Positions 34,717 through 45,949 of a DNA stretch of 64,000 nucleotides are shown piece after piece (the first letter of the stretch is position 1; each line of letters starts with the position of its first letter). This DNA is from Chenopodium formosanum (taxonomy: Eukaryota > Streptophyta > Magnoliopsida > Caryophyllales > Amaranthaceae). Location of the stretch: positions 42,826,003 to 42,890,002 of the forward strand of contig CM044859.1 of NCBI GenBank assembly GCA_024500155.1, in the 5' to 3' direction. The notes under the pieces were generated by a model. It worked only from the letters and a program-made list of their open reading frames with translations, searched no databases and was not told where the DNA came from. A program made the translations under genes and the position numbers.

Positions 34717-37130
34717 CATACTTGCCTATTTTCTTCATTTCTCAACTTATAAACTCCTTGCATCTCAAAACAACTCATAATCACATATTTATAAGTGTTT
34801 GTCATTTGAAATTACATAAAAATCGCCAAGTTCTAAGTTTTTGGGTCCAATTCATCAAAATAAAGCCATTTTGAGCCGAAATGGCTACTCACTTGACTAT
34901 TTTCTTCATTTCTCAACTTATAAACTCCTTGCATCTCAAAACAACTCATAATCACATATTTATAAGTGTTTGTCATTTTAAATTACATAAAAATCGCCAA
35001 GTTCTAAGTTTTTGGCTCCAATTCATCATAATAAAGCCATTTTGAGCCGAAATGGCTACTCACTTGACTATTTTCTTCATTTCTCAACTTATAAACTCCT
35101 TGCATCTCAAAAAAACTCATAATCACATATTTATAAGTGTTTGTCATTTTAAATTACATAAAAATCGCCAAGTTCTAAGTTTTTGAGTCCAATTCATCAT
35201 AATAAAGCCATTTTGAGCCGAAATGGCTACTCACTTGACTATTTTCTTCATTTCTCAACTTATAAACTCCTTGCATCTCAAAAAACTCATAATCACATAT
35301 TTATAAGTGTTTCTCATTTAAAATTACATAAAAATCGCCAAGTACTAAGTTTTTGGGTCCAATTCATAATAATAAAGTCATTTTGAGCCGAAATGGCTAC
35401 TCACTTGACAATTTTCTTCATTTCTCAACTTATAAACTCCTTGCATCACAAAACAACTCATAATCACATATTTATAAGTTTTTTTCATTTGAAAATACAT
35501 AAATATCGCCAAGTTCTAAGTTTTTGGGTCCAATTCATCATAATAAAGCCATTTTGAGCCGAAATGGCTACTCACTTGACTATTTTCTTCATTTTTCAAC
35601 TTATAAACTCCTTGCATCTCAAAACAACTCATAATCACATATTTATAAGTGTTTTTCATTTGAAATTACATAAAAATCACCAAGTTCTAAGTTTTTGGGT
35701 CCAATTCATCATAATAAAGCCATTTTGAGCCGAAATGGCTACTCACTTGACTATTTTCTTCATTTTTCAACTTATAAACTCCTTTCATCTCAAAACAACT
35801 CATAATCACATATTTATAAGTGTTTTTCATTTGAAATTACATAAAAATCGCCAAGTTCTAAGTTTTTGGGTCCAATTCATCAAAATAATGCAATTTTGAG
35901 CCGAAATGGCTACTCACTTGACTATTTTCTTCATTTTTCAACTTATAAACTCCTTGCATCTCAAAACAACTCATAATCACATATTTATAAGTGTTTGTAA
36001 TTTTAAATTACATAAAAATCGCCAAGTTCTAAGTTTTTGGGTCCAATTCATCATAATAAAGCCATTTTGAGCCGAAATGGCTACTCACTTGACTATTTTC
36101 TTCATTTCTCAACTTATAAACTCCTTGCATCTCAAAACAACTCATAATCACATATTTATAAGTGTTTGTCATTTGAAATTACATAAAAATCGCCAAGTTC
36201 TAAGTTTTTGGGTCCAATTTATCAAAATATAGCCATTTTGAGCCGAAATGGCTACTCAATTGACTATTTTCTTCATTTCTCAACTTATAAACTCCTTGCA
36301 TCTCTAAAAAACTCATAATCACATATTTATAAGTGTTTGTCATTTTAAATTACAAAAAAATCGCCAAGTTCTAAGTTTTTGGGTCCAATTCATCATAATA
36401 AAGCCATTTTGAGCCGAAATGGCTACTCACTTGACTATTTTCTTCATTTCTCAACTTATAAACTCCTTGCATCTCAAAACAAATCATAATAACATATTTA
36501 TAAGTGTTTTTCATTTGAAATTACATAAAATTCGCCAAGTTCTAAGTTTTTGGGTCCAATTCATCATAATAAAGCCATTTTGAGCCGAAATGGCTACTCA
36601 CTTGACTATTTTCTTCATTTTTCAACTTATAAACTCCTTTCATCTCAAAACAACTCATAAACACATATTTTTAAGTTTTTGTCATTTGAAATTACATAAA
36701 AACCGCCAAGTTCTAAGTTTTTGGGTCCAATTCATCATAATAAAGCCATTTTGAGCCGAAATGGCTACTCACTTGACTATTTTCTTCATTTTTCAACTTA
36801 TAAACTCCTTGCATCTCAAAACAACTCATAATCACATATTTATAAGTGTTTGTCATTTGAAATTACATAAAAATCACCAAGTTCTAAGTTTTTGGGTCCA
36901 ATTCATCATAATAAAGCCATTTTGAGCCGAAATGGCTACTCACTTGACTATTTTCTTCATTTTTCAACTTATAAACTCCTTTCATCTCAAAACAACTCAT
37001 AATCATATATTTATAAGTGTTTTTCATTTGAAATTACATAAAAATCGCCAAGTTCTAAGTTTTTGGGTCCAATTCATCAAAATAATGCAATTTTGAGCCG
37101 AAATGGCTACTCACTTGACTATTTTCTTCA
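34717..37130. repeat. ~170-bp satellite array in a CACTA intron, left block
   Basis: About 14 head-to-tail monomers of 170-172 bp, very similar to each other. Landmarks are CTTGACTATTTTCTTCATTT, ATAATCACATATTTATAAGT and AGCCATTTTGAGCCGAAATGGCT. The last is a hairpin with 8-bp arms, AGCCATTT/AAATGGCT. The array begins about 12 bp after the donor at 34,705 and fills the intron up to the acceptor at 41,361, apart from the solo-LTR-like insertion. Confidence 0.95.
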
Positions 37131-37135
37131 TTTTT
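37131..37135. repeat. TSD TTTTT, left copy
   Basis: The satellite reads CTTCA-TTTTT-CAAC in intact monomers. Here it is split after TTTTT, and resumes at 39,808 with TTTTTCAAC. Confidence 0.85.
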
Positions 37136-38050
37136 TGATCGAGGTTAGATAGTGTCGTTAGTCTACTAACCCTAATCAAATTAACAATTTATAATACCTA
37201 AACTACCCTAATACGAGTATAGGGGTAAGTAAAGGGTCGAACCCAAAAGGACTAAGTGTATCAATCTATGCTAATTAGACTACTAGGAAAGCTTGTGAGG
37301 TAAAGAACGGTTCAACTAAACACTACTAAGAGCAAATAACTAAAACTAGGGAAAGTGGAATCTAATTACATCAATGCATTCAACAACATCAAACAATTAG
37401 ATGAAAATGACCTCAATTAGGACGATTTACACATTTAACTTACTCTCGCGCAATTAAACATGTTAATAATCCTACTAAACTAATTCACTCTCGTGCAACT
37501 AGCCTAGCAAAGATATGGAGGAATTTAGGGTTCTCAAACAACTCACTTTCGCACAATTGATTGAAAACACAATTAAAAGCATAGAATCAACAAATTTGAT
37601 CGAGGTTAGATAGTGTCGTTAGTCTACTAACCCTAATCAAATTAACAATTTATAATACCTAAACTACCCTAATACGAGTATAGGGGTAAGTAAAGGGTCG
37701 AACCCAAAAGGACTAAGTGTATCAATCTATGCTAATTAGACTACTAGGAAAGCTTGTGAGGTAAAGAACGGTTCAACTAAACACTACTAAGAGCAAATAA
37801 CTAAAACTAGGGAAAGTGGAATCTAATTACATCAATGCATTCAACAACATCAAACAATTAGATGAAAATGACCTCAATTAGGACGATTTACACATTTAAC
37901 TCACTCTCGCGCAATTAAACATGTTAATAATCCTACTAAACTAATTCACTCTCGTGCAACTAGCCTAGCAAAGATATGGAGGAATTTAGGGTTCTCAAAT
38001 AACTCACTTTCGCACAATTGATTGAAAACACAATTAAAAGCATAGAATCA
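37136..38050. repeat. 461-bp tandem duplication
   Basis: 37,136 and 37,597 both begin TGATCGAGGTTAGATAGTG and stay almost identical for ~455 bp (differences include ACTTA/ACTCA and AACAAC/AATAAC). The duplication is recent compared with the divergence of nearby repeats. Confidence 0.9.
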
Positions 38051-39807
38051 ATTAGCTAGAAAGATTCTAATCCATAAAAGCATCATCCATACACAATAAT
38101 CAAGAAACAATTTCATACTAACCACAATCAATCATCAAATTAATTAACATAACCTTCATCCATTTCCCTAGAACAAAACCTAAACTAACATAATGAACAA
38201 AAATATGGAAAACAAGATAAAATAATAATAAAGGCAAGAATCAACAACTAAACTAATTAAACTACTCAAATCAACAAATAAATAAGCAAAAACAATAATA
38301 AATGAAAGCAATAAAGGTGAGAGAAAGTTAGGAAAACTCATTGAATTTATGAGAGGAAAAATCCACAAATTTGCTTCTTCAAAATCCCAAAAACTCCATG
38401 AAAAATCCCATCTTTCTCTCTCTAAACTACTCCTAACCCTAAGAGAGAGAAAATAAAGGCTAAAACTAATCTAATCTAGGCTAAAAAAATGTTAAGTGAA
38501 TGTCCTTAGAAAATAACCCCCAAAGGGGTATTTATAATACAAGGCTAAATAAAATAAAGTAAAAGAGAAAACTAAAAAGAAATAAAAACTAACTAAAATA
38601 ATTAAAATAACTAAACTTAAAAACCAAAAATAAAACTAAAATAAAAATAAAATGAAATAAAAGAAAATGAAAAGAAAAAGGAAATCAGAAAACAAAACCC
38701 CCAATTTCCCCAAACCCACGAAACAATCAGCTTCCAATTCCTTTTCTCTTTCGAACTTTCGCTGCTCTGATTTGCATCACCATCACCACGCATCAATTAT
38801 CACTCAATCACCACCGCTCATCAACCACAATCATCTAGCATCTCCAAATCGTGGCCATCCAATTCTCATTAAAAATCACGTGAAAAGCTCGTGATTGACC
38901 CACGAATGCGCGCCCGCGAAGACACCGCGCAGAGGTCGCGCATAGCTTCTGCCTCGACCTGAATTTGGACTCCAATCGTGTGCGCTTTCTGACAAGGGGT
39001 GCGCGGCCGCGATGATATGGGTTGCTGTTATTGTTGTGGTTGGTGGTGTGAGAATCGCGTGGTGGTTGAAGGTTGCTGAGGGAGCAGGGGAGGTGCGATT
39101 GGAGGCGGTTTTGTGGTGGCTGGTGTAATGGTGGTGTTGCGTTGGTGGTGATTGGAGGTGGTTGTTGTGAGGGTGAGTGAGCAGGGGTGGCGAATTGGTT
39201 GGCGCGTGAATTGGTGGGCTGATTTGTGTGAGGTTGATGTGGTGGAGGATAAGGAAGGTGGGGTGTATGATAAGTTGGCAGCAAAAGGAGGTAAGGGGCA
39301 GCAGCTTGCTTGGCTCAAATTATGTGCCTCGAACCTCGGACCTTGAACTCGAATATGACTTTGAAACCCGGAGCGCCTACAACCAAAAACAACACGAGGG
39401 TGAATTGTAAAATAAAATAAAATAAATAAAATAAAGTAAAATAAAATAAGATAAATAAAGTAAAATAAAATAAGATGCTAAAACTAAAGAAATAATAAAA
39501 TTAAATAAAATAAAATAAAATAAAATAAAATACGAAACTAAAATAAATAAGAAAACGAGATAAAAAGAGAAATTATTAAAAATATAAACTAACGACTTAA
39601 ACTACAAACATTAAAAGAAAGAAAAATAAAAAAAACACGAAAATAAACTAAAAACTATAGAAAATTACAAAAATACTCAAAATAAAGAATAAAAGACAAG
39701 AATAATAAAATAATAGAAATAAAGAACAAAATAGGCTAAATTATTGTAAGATAAGCCGGAAAGCGACTCAATAATCACCCTAAAAGTGACATAAAAGTCA
39801 CTTATCA
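37136..39807 (-). mobile_element. Solo-LTR-like insertion in the satellite
   Basis: On the minus strand it starts TGATAAGTGAC and ends CCTCGATCA (TG...CA), with a 5-bp TTTTT duplication. TATAAATACCCC near 38,535 (minus) fits an LTR promoter. There is no second LTR, primer site or coding frame, so I read it as a 2.67-kb solo LTR. Its minus-strand 3' end carries a 461-bp tandem duplication (37,136-37,596 and 37,597-38,050). The 39,400-39,760 segment is rich in AAAATA repeats. Confidence 0.65.
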
Positions 39808-41350
39808 TTTTTCAACTTATAAACTCCTTGCATCTCAAAACAACTCATAATCACATATTTATAAGTGTTTGTAATTTTAAATTACATAAAAATCGCCAAG
39901 TTCTAAGTTTTTGGGTCCAATTCATCATAATAAAGCCATTTTGAGCCGAAATGGCTACTCACTTGACTATTTTCTTCATTTCTCAACTTATAAACTCCTT
40001 GCATCTCAAAACAACTCATAATCACATATTTATAAGTGTTTGTCATTTGAAATTCATTAAAATCGCTAAGTTCTAAGGTTTTGGGTCCAATTCATCAAAC
40101 TAAAGCCACTTTGAGCCGAAATGGCTACTCACTTGCCTGTTTTATTCATTTCTCAACTAATAAACTTATAGATTCTCAAACCATATCATAATTACATATG
40201 TATTAGTGATTGTGAGTTGAAATTGCATAAAAGAAGCAAAGTTCAAATTTTTTTGGCGCATTTCATCAAAATAAAGCCAATTCGAGCCGAAATGGCTACT
40301 TACTTGCCTATTTTCTTCATTTCTCAACTTATAAACTCCTTGCATCTCAAAAAAAACTCATAATCACATATTTATAAGTGTTTGTCATTTGAAATTACAT
40401 AAAAATCGCCAAGTTCTAAGTTTTTTGGTCCAATTCATCAAAATAAAGCCATTTTGAGCCGAAATGGCTACTCACTTGACTATTTTCTTCATTTCTCAAC
40501 TTATAAACTCCTTGCATCTCAAAACAACTCATAATCACATATTTATAAGTGTTTGTCATTTTAAATTACATAAAAATTGCCAAGTTCTAAGTTTTTGGCT
40601 CCAATTCATCATAATAAAGCCATTTTGAGCCGAAATGGCTACTCACTTGACTATTTTCTTCATTTCTCAACTTATAAACTCCTTGCATCTCAAAACAACT
40701 CATAATCACATATTTATAAGTGTTTGTCATTTGAAATTACATTAAAATTGCTAAGTTCTAAGGTTTTTGGTCCAATTCGTCAAACTAAAGCCACTTTGAG
40801 CCGAAATGGCTACTCACTTGACTATTTTCTTCATTTCTTAACTTATAAACTCCTTGCATCTCAAAAAAACTCATAATCACATATTTATAAGTGTTTTTCA
40901 TTTGAAATTACATAAAAATCGACAATTTCTAAGTTTTTGGGTCCAATTCATCATAATAAAGCCATTTTGAGCCAAATGACTACTCACTTGACTATTTTCT
41001 TCATTTCTCAACTTATAAACTCCTTGCATCTCAAAACAACTCATAATCACATATTTATAAGTGTTTGTCATTTGAAATTACATTAAAATCGCCAAGTTCT
41101 AAGTTTTTGGGTCCAATTCATCAAAATAAAGCCATTTTGAGCCGAAATGGCTACTGACTTGACTATTTTCTTCATTTCTGAACTTATAAATTCCTTGCAT
41201 CTCAAAACAACTCATAATCAAATATTTATAAGTGTTTGTCATTTGAAATTACATAAAAATCTTCAAGTTCTAAGTTTTTGGGTACAATTCATCAAAATAA
41301 AGCCATTTTGAGCCGAAATGGCTACTCACTTGCCAATTTATTCATTTCTC
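39808..41350. repeat. ~170-bp satellite array, right block
   Basis: About nine more monomers continuing the array after the insertion. Some here are more diverged (near 40,140-40,300). The final monomer runs into the acceptor ...CAACTATTTCAG at 41,361. Confidence 0.93.
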
Positions 41351-42562
41351 AACTATTTCAGATTTCCAATGGAAGCAAAACTTCAAAGAGAAAGAGGGTG
41401 GAGAAGCCTAAAAGAATTGATCAACCTAAGAAGAAGCTAAGTGAACAACGGTCCAAGAGTGAACAAGCGTCGAAGTTGCACTCTTCGAAAGGTTCACCCA
41501 TGCCACCTACTCCACGTTTTGAAGACATTGTTCTTCAATCGCTCTCTACTGACATGACCTTTCTTCACAACCGTGCTTGTCATTTGGTTGGTCCCATGGA
41601 AGTTGCACTTCCTAAGGCAATGTTCCACTATGATGAGGATGCAGTTGCATGGATCAGCAAAGAAGATGTGAAGGAATTTCTACGTGGTGCAAAGATTAAC
41701 ATTTCCCTCATTCAAACATTCATGAGGTATTTCAATGCCCACATAATCTATACTTTTTTCAAATTATTCAAATTGATGGTGATTATCCTACATCTGATAA
41801 ATTATTCAATGTTCATGCACGCAGAGCACTACAAGAGCACTTAACTGACACTGATTCTCCTTGTAAAGTTGGGTGGTTATGCCCCGAGCAGTTATCCACT
41901 ACTAAAATCATAGGCAACCCTCATGACGTGTTGTACTATGTTGAACAGAGTATAAGGGAATCAGCGCGTGCGGGAGACAAGTTCATATTCGCCCCATGTT
42001 AAGAGAATAAGTCTAACCATGTCAAATTCAATCGATTTGGCCTCATTATATGTTGACTCCTAAATATTAATTACCTTGTCTATTGTGAACTTATGTAGGG
42101 AGCATTGGAGCCTCATGGTGATTTGTAATTCCACTAACACAATTTATCACCTTGATTTATCTCGATCATCGGAGAAGTGGCTCGTGAAGTCTATATTGCA
42201 AAAGTAAATATATATAACAACCTAGTGATGATTATTGCTAATAATAACTAATTTAGTAATCATATGACTAATCAAATTTGAATGTACTTTTTTATACTAC
42301 AGTGTTATGAAGAAGCTACATTGTCGTGCTCCAAAGGGTCCAACATGGAAGACACCGTTGGTAATTTACATGATATTGTGATTATCTTGAAAATTTATGG
42401 TAGTAAATATTTGCTCATTTCCTTTGCATGTTTCACTGATGTGATTTGTTTGTCATATGCTAGTGCGCACAACAAGAGAATGGACTTGATTGTGCTTTGT
42501 ATGTGATGAGATTCATGCTTGACATTGTGACTCATTGTACGGACACTCAACAGCTTGATGAG

Positions 42563-43095
42563 GTAAGTCCTAAAACTTCTTGAAATGCTATATTGATGTG
42601 ATTTCACGCCTTAGACACCTAATATTACCCAACAATGGCATGTTATGAGAAACAAAAAAGCTATTTCACAAGAAAGGTAGAAAATGGGCTGAATAGAAGT
42701 CATATGGGCCATGTTAGGGCCATTTTGTGTTAATATGCTCTTTTGATGTGATTTCTTTCCTTATACACATATAACTAGATAATATTGACATGTTATGAGA
42801 TAAATAAAGTTCATTTAATAAGAAATGTAGGAAATGGGCAAAGTAAGGTCATATAGGCCATATTCGGGCCATTTTGAGTAAAAAGCGTCATAAACCTTAA
42901 CAAAATGCTCTCCTATACAATTCTAGGGCTTACACACATACAACTATCCAATATTGATATGTTATGAGAAAGAAATAGTTCATTTGATAAGTAATGTAGT
43001 AAATGGCTATATAGAAGTCATATAGGTAATATTTGATAAAATACATATTGTTTGCCTAATTAATTATTTTTAAAATAATGTTTTTGTATTTCAAG
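42563..43095 (+). repeat. Last CACTA intron with ~150-170-bp imperfect repeats
   Basis: Three diverged units share 'ACATGTTATGAGA-A-AAA' (near 42,635, 42,785 and 42,955) and 'AAATGGGC...GTCATATAGG'. Spacing is ~151 and ~168 bp. It is a second tandem array of similar period in another intron of the same gene, with a different sequence from the 34.7-41.3-kb satellite. Confidence 0.7.
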
Positions 43096-43188
43096 TTTTG
43101 CAAGGTCCAAAAGGATGGTCCGTTGACAATCAAGGAGCTTAATGAAGTTCGTGACATGTTGGCGTCTTTTATCATCTTCAACATGTAA

Positions 43189-43538
43189 ATGGCATTGTAA
43201 TTGTAAATTATTTATGTTAACTTTTGAACTATATAACTTATTATTCATTATATATGTACTTACTATTATTTGTATATGTAAGCAACTTTTTTTTTTTTTG
43301 GTATTGCGTTTGGGAATATTTATATCTATATATATAATTGAATTCTTGTTTCTAATATTATTTTTGTATCTAGCTTATTGTAATAATTAATAATATTATT
43401 ATTATTAGTTATTATAATATTATTATTATTATATTTAATATAATTGCTGGAATTACAGGTTATTATTATTGCAAAATTTTTTTTTAAATATTATTGCACG
43501 ATGGAAAAAATAAACGAAAAAAAAAAAATTGGTTAATA
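43189..43538 (+). other. CACTA 3' flank
   Basis: Non-coding and AT-rich with ATT-type runs (43,380-43,440). Probably the 3' untranslated region and terminator of the second CACTA gene; no clear poly(A) signal was assigned. Confidence 0.5.
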
Positions 43539-43745
43539 GGCACCGGTTAGGCAGCAACCGGTGCCTAAACTATCTACCACCAAAAAAAAATGGCGGGAGA
43601 GCAGTTTTAGGCACCGGTTAACCGGTGCCTATTTCACCCTATGGCACCGGTTTTGAACCGGTGCCAAAAACCATGTTTTTGGCTCCCCTCACATAGGCAG
43701 CGGTTCAAACCGGTGCCTTAGACCGGGTTTGAACCGCTGCCAATT
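43539..43745. repeat. Right CACTA subterminal repeats
   Basis: GGCACCGGTT / AACCGGTGCC units in both orientations, matching the left set, followed by the terminal CTTTTTTCACCTAGTG. Confidence 0.85.
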
Positions 43746-43763
43746 GCCTTTTTTCACCTAGTG

Positions 43764-43766
43764 TAA
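43764..43766. repeat. CACTA target-site duplication TAA, right copy
   Basis: Directly follows ...CCTAGTG. Matches 5,524-5,526. Confidence 0.9.
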
Positions 43767-45309
43767 ACCTGTTTAATCTATGTTGGTTGATAGTAATGCA
43801 CAAACAAATCTATTATTGGCGATCACTTGAATTATAATCATATTAGCCTAAACAAGATTATTAATTATCTTATTAAGCGTGATTACAAGTACAAATTCCC
43901 TTTAAACATGCATAAAAGGTGTGATCAAGCAATAACAATAATATTATATCAAGCAACATAATAATATTGACAATAATCATCATCATTATAACAATAATCT
44001 CAATCTCATCAAAGCATGATAATAATAGTAGGATCCTAGGCATGATACTAACAAGATTAATAACAAACTCTAGCATGTCACTAAACAATAAAGATTAAAT
44101 CTTTATTCCTAACATGATACTAAAATGATAGATGGAAGAAATAGGAAGCATCATAGAACCATACATGATATTAGAAATATTAGTTATTATCCTAAACATG
44201 ATACTAGGAAACAAAATAATCAAAGCATGCTTTTTATATCAAAATAAAAATTAAAGTAAATTACTTACCTGGATGCCTCGTATCTCTTTCTAATAACAAA
44301 ATATACACGTTAGTAACTTCAAGGAAAATAATAAATCAAACAATTAAATCAAATAATTGAAATAGAGATTTGGGACCAAACCCTCAGAAATTATAAACCT
44401 TTCACGTCTAGGGCAAAGACAACTTCGAACTTGGCTAGGTATGTCTAGAACTAATGTATGTGGAATTTTGTAAGAGGGAAAGGTTTAGAAAAAGAATAGA
44501 GAGATAATAAGTTTCTAGCTTTAGAGAGAAGAGAGATTGATGGTTGTGAATGAATAAAAACGGGGAGATACAACCCCTATTTAGAGAAATAGTCCGAAAA
44601 CTATAGAAAATACTTCAAGTTCTATACGGAATAAAATTGGCATTTGTCGCCAGGCAACAGACATTAGCGCCAGGCGACAACATCTGACGTTTGGCGACTG
44701 ACTCTGTCGTTTGGCACTAATTAAAAGATAAAACGCGCTTTGTACGGAATCCTTTTCTTAATATGATTAAGCAGAAAATTTCATGTTTATAAAATCGGAT
44801 TTATCATAAAACACTTATTTTATTCCAAATAAAACTCTTTAAATTATAATTATCAATTCTAGTACTATTAGAATTTAAAAGAAACTTCTAGATTATTCTA
44901 GAAGATTAAAAGTCAATCCTAATAAATTTAGGAATAATAATTAATTGGTCCTCCTCTAGATCATTGGGCCGCATAAAAAATTCATTTCGGGCTCATTTTT
45001 GTATTTTGGCCATAACTTCCTCATTATTCATTGGAATTGGGCTTATAATATATCGTTGGAAAGCTCTTCTCGAGCCCGATCCAACTACACTATTATTGGA
45101 CCCTTATTATGGACCAAACTAAATTAGACTGGCTATTTTTCATAAACAAGGTACGAAAAGGAATATTTTCGAAAACAGAAAGAAGTATTTTTATTAAAAA
45201 CAACCGCATCACTAGACTTTTCACGCTTTCGCTTTGTTTGATAATCAATTACGTGAAAGATATTCATCACTGGGTTTGGTTTTTGGGGAGACATATTTGG
45301 ATGTCTACA
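43767..45309 (-). repeat. 5' LTR of outer element, right part
   Basis: Continues the LTR interrupted at 5,523 (ACCTGTTTAATCTATGTTGG is the reverse complement of the region near 11,865) and ends TGTCTACA. Its promoter-side motif cluster (44,640-44,720) has GTCGCC/GGCGAC where the inner copy has GGCGCC, so the two copies are different subfamilies or one has decayed. Confidence 0.88.
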
Positions 45310-45637
45310 CCTACGAAATTAGCAATTTGATTTATAAACTGTGTATTGCACGGACACTATACTAATAATTTAAATATATGAAAGTCCTAACTTTCAACAT
45401 TAACTAATTGATAAATTTAGTCTCCATTATGTACAATATCATCAATCTTTATACCTATACATTTTATACCACAAAATTGAAATTAAAAATATGTCAAAAT
45501 TTTTAAATCACCGATCACTAAATGAAAAACCAAATTAGATAATACCATTGACCATCTACTTATTATAATTAATCCTGCGGCAAGTCTAAACTGTTTTATT
45601 CTCTATTTTGCATTTAATTACACAACCCGCCCATAAC
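45310..45637. other. Unique AT-rich spacer
   Basis: First sequence outside the nest. No ORF or repeat recognised. Confidence 0.4.
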
Positions 45638-45949
45638 TACTTTCTCCGTTTTTAAATACTTGTTCTACTTTTCTTTTTGGTCTGTTTTCATTATTTTCTC
45701 CATTTCCTTATTTGGAAATCTTTTACTCGTGTAATATTTAATTCCTTTCTCTCATTTATTGGACTCAACATAAATCATAATTTATTAATTTCATATTCTC
45801 TCTCCTCCAATTCTCTCAACTACTTTTGCTTTTACAGTTATTTTTCATTCTTTCACATACCCCACTACCTTCATATTTTATTATTTTCTCCTATTTCTTT
45901 TAAAATTCTACACATGAAAAATGAAACAAATATTTAAAAACAGAGGGAA
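45638..45949. mobile_element. Stowaway-like MITE
   Basis: Left end CTACTTTCTCCGTTTTTAAA and right end, inverted, CTATTCCCTCTGTTTTTAAA. The right flank begins TA. Stowaway elements have CTCCCTCCGT-type ends and a TA target; this copy is diverged. Confidence 0.65.

Larger units (their letters stand above)
32465..43188 (+). pseudogene. Second CACTA gene: plant transposase + DUF8039-like + Ulp1-like protease
   Basis: ATG 32,465. Exons I can place: 32,465-32,988; 33,088-33,327; 33,409-~33,690 (donor unresolved); 33,782-34,186; 34,269-34,340; 34,441-34,704; 41,362-41,726; 41,825-41,997; 42,099-42,203; 42,303-42,360; 42,464-42,562; 43,096-43,188. Exons 1-3 carry an acidic N-terminus and the En/Spm 'plant transposase' region (NQVGICSRKIPI; RFRGFKTKLTNRW), the TNPA-like function. 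Exon 34,441-34,704 resembles DUF8039. The last exons form a Ulp1/C48 protease: His 42,103 (EHWSLMVIC), Asp 42,154 (YHLDLS), Gln 42,473 and Cys 42,491 (QQENGLDCALYVMRFM). Lesions: a frame change at a G7 run (32,762-32,768), TGA at 34,573, and a one-base phase mismatch between the 41,997 and 42,099 junctions. Confidence 0.82.
5527..43763 (+). mobile_element. CACTA (En/Spm) DNA transposon, nested and defective (level 2)
   Basis: Termini are CACTAGTAGAAAAAAAG at the left and, inverted, CACTAGGTGAAAAAAGG at the right, flanked by TAA on both sides. Both subterminal regions carry clusters of GGCACCGGTT/AACCGGTGCC repeats. It encodes a TNP2-like transposase and a second, multi-exon transposase/protease gene, both on the plus strand. 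Three large insertions (8.3, 12.3 and 2.7 kb) bring it to 38.2 kb; without them it is about 14.9 kb, of which ~4 kb is satellite. In-frame stops and a frameshift mean it is not autonomous now, although its ends look usable by a transposase supplied in trans. Confidence 0.93.
446..45309 (-). mobile_element. Outer Ty3/gypsy-like LTR retrotransposon (level 1 of nest)
   Basis: Seen: an LTR edge TGTAGGGAAT at 5,194, a primer-binding-like site just left of it, a gag remnant reading leftwards, and the opposite LTR edge TGTCTACA ending at 45,309. The LTR is broken by the 38-kb CACTA element. Without the CACTA and its duplicated TAA the LTR is about 1.88 kb, close to the 1.92-1.96 kb LTRs of the related copy at 10.2-18.6 kb. 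The element runs right to left, so this is the 5' LTR and the 3' LTR lies off the left edge or is lost. Protease, reverse transcriptase and integrase are absent: after gag the sequence passes directly into the 3' non-coding region. Family knowledge: long LTRs, an extra antisense ORF and this zinc-knuckle style suggest the Tat lineage, which is inference. Confidence 0.8.

Noticed and set aside
37136..39807. Helitron or Mutator element
   Set aside because: The ends are TG...CA with a 5-bp duplication and an LTR-type TATA box. There are no terminal inverted repeats, no 9-bp TSD and no CTRR end.
34717..41350. CRISPR-like array of regular repeats
   Set aside because: Monomers are contiguous without unique spacers, ~170 bp long, and inside a eukaryotic transposon intron. 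It is a satellite.
34717..41350. Centromeric satellite
   Set aside because: The period is in the usual range, but the array is short and bounded by the two splice sites of a transposon gene. Nothing in this window points to a centromere.
41278..41361. Start codon for a separate protein near 41,278
   Set aside because: That stretch is the last satellite monomer. The coding exon begins after the acceptor at 41,361, in phase with the exon ending at 34,704.
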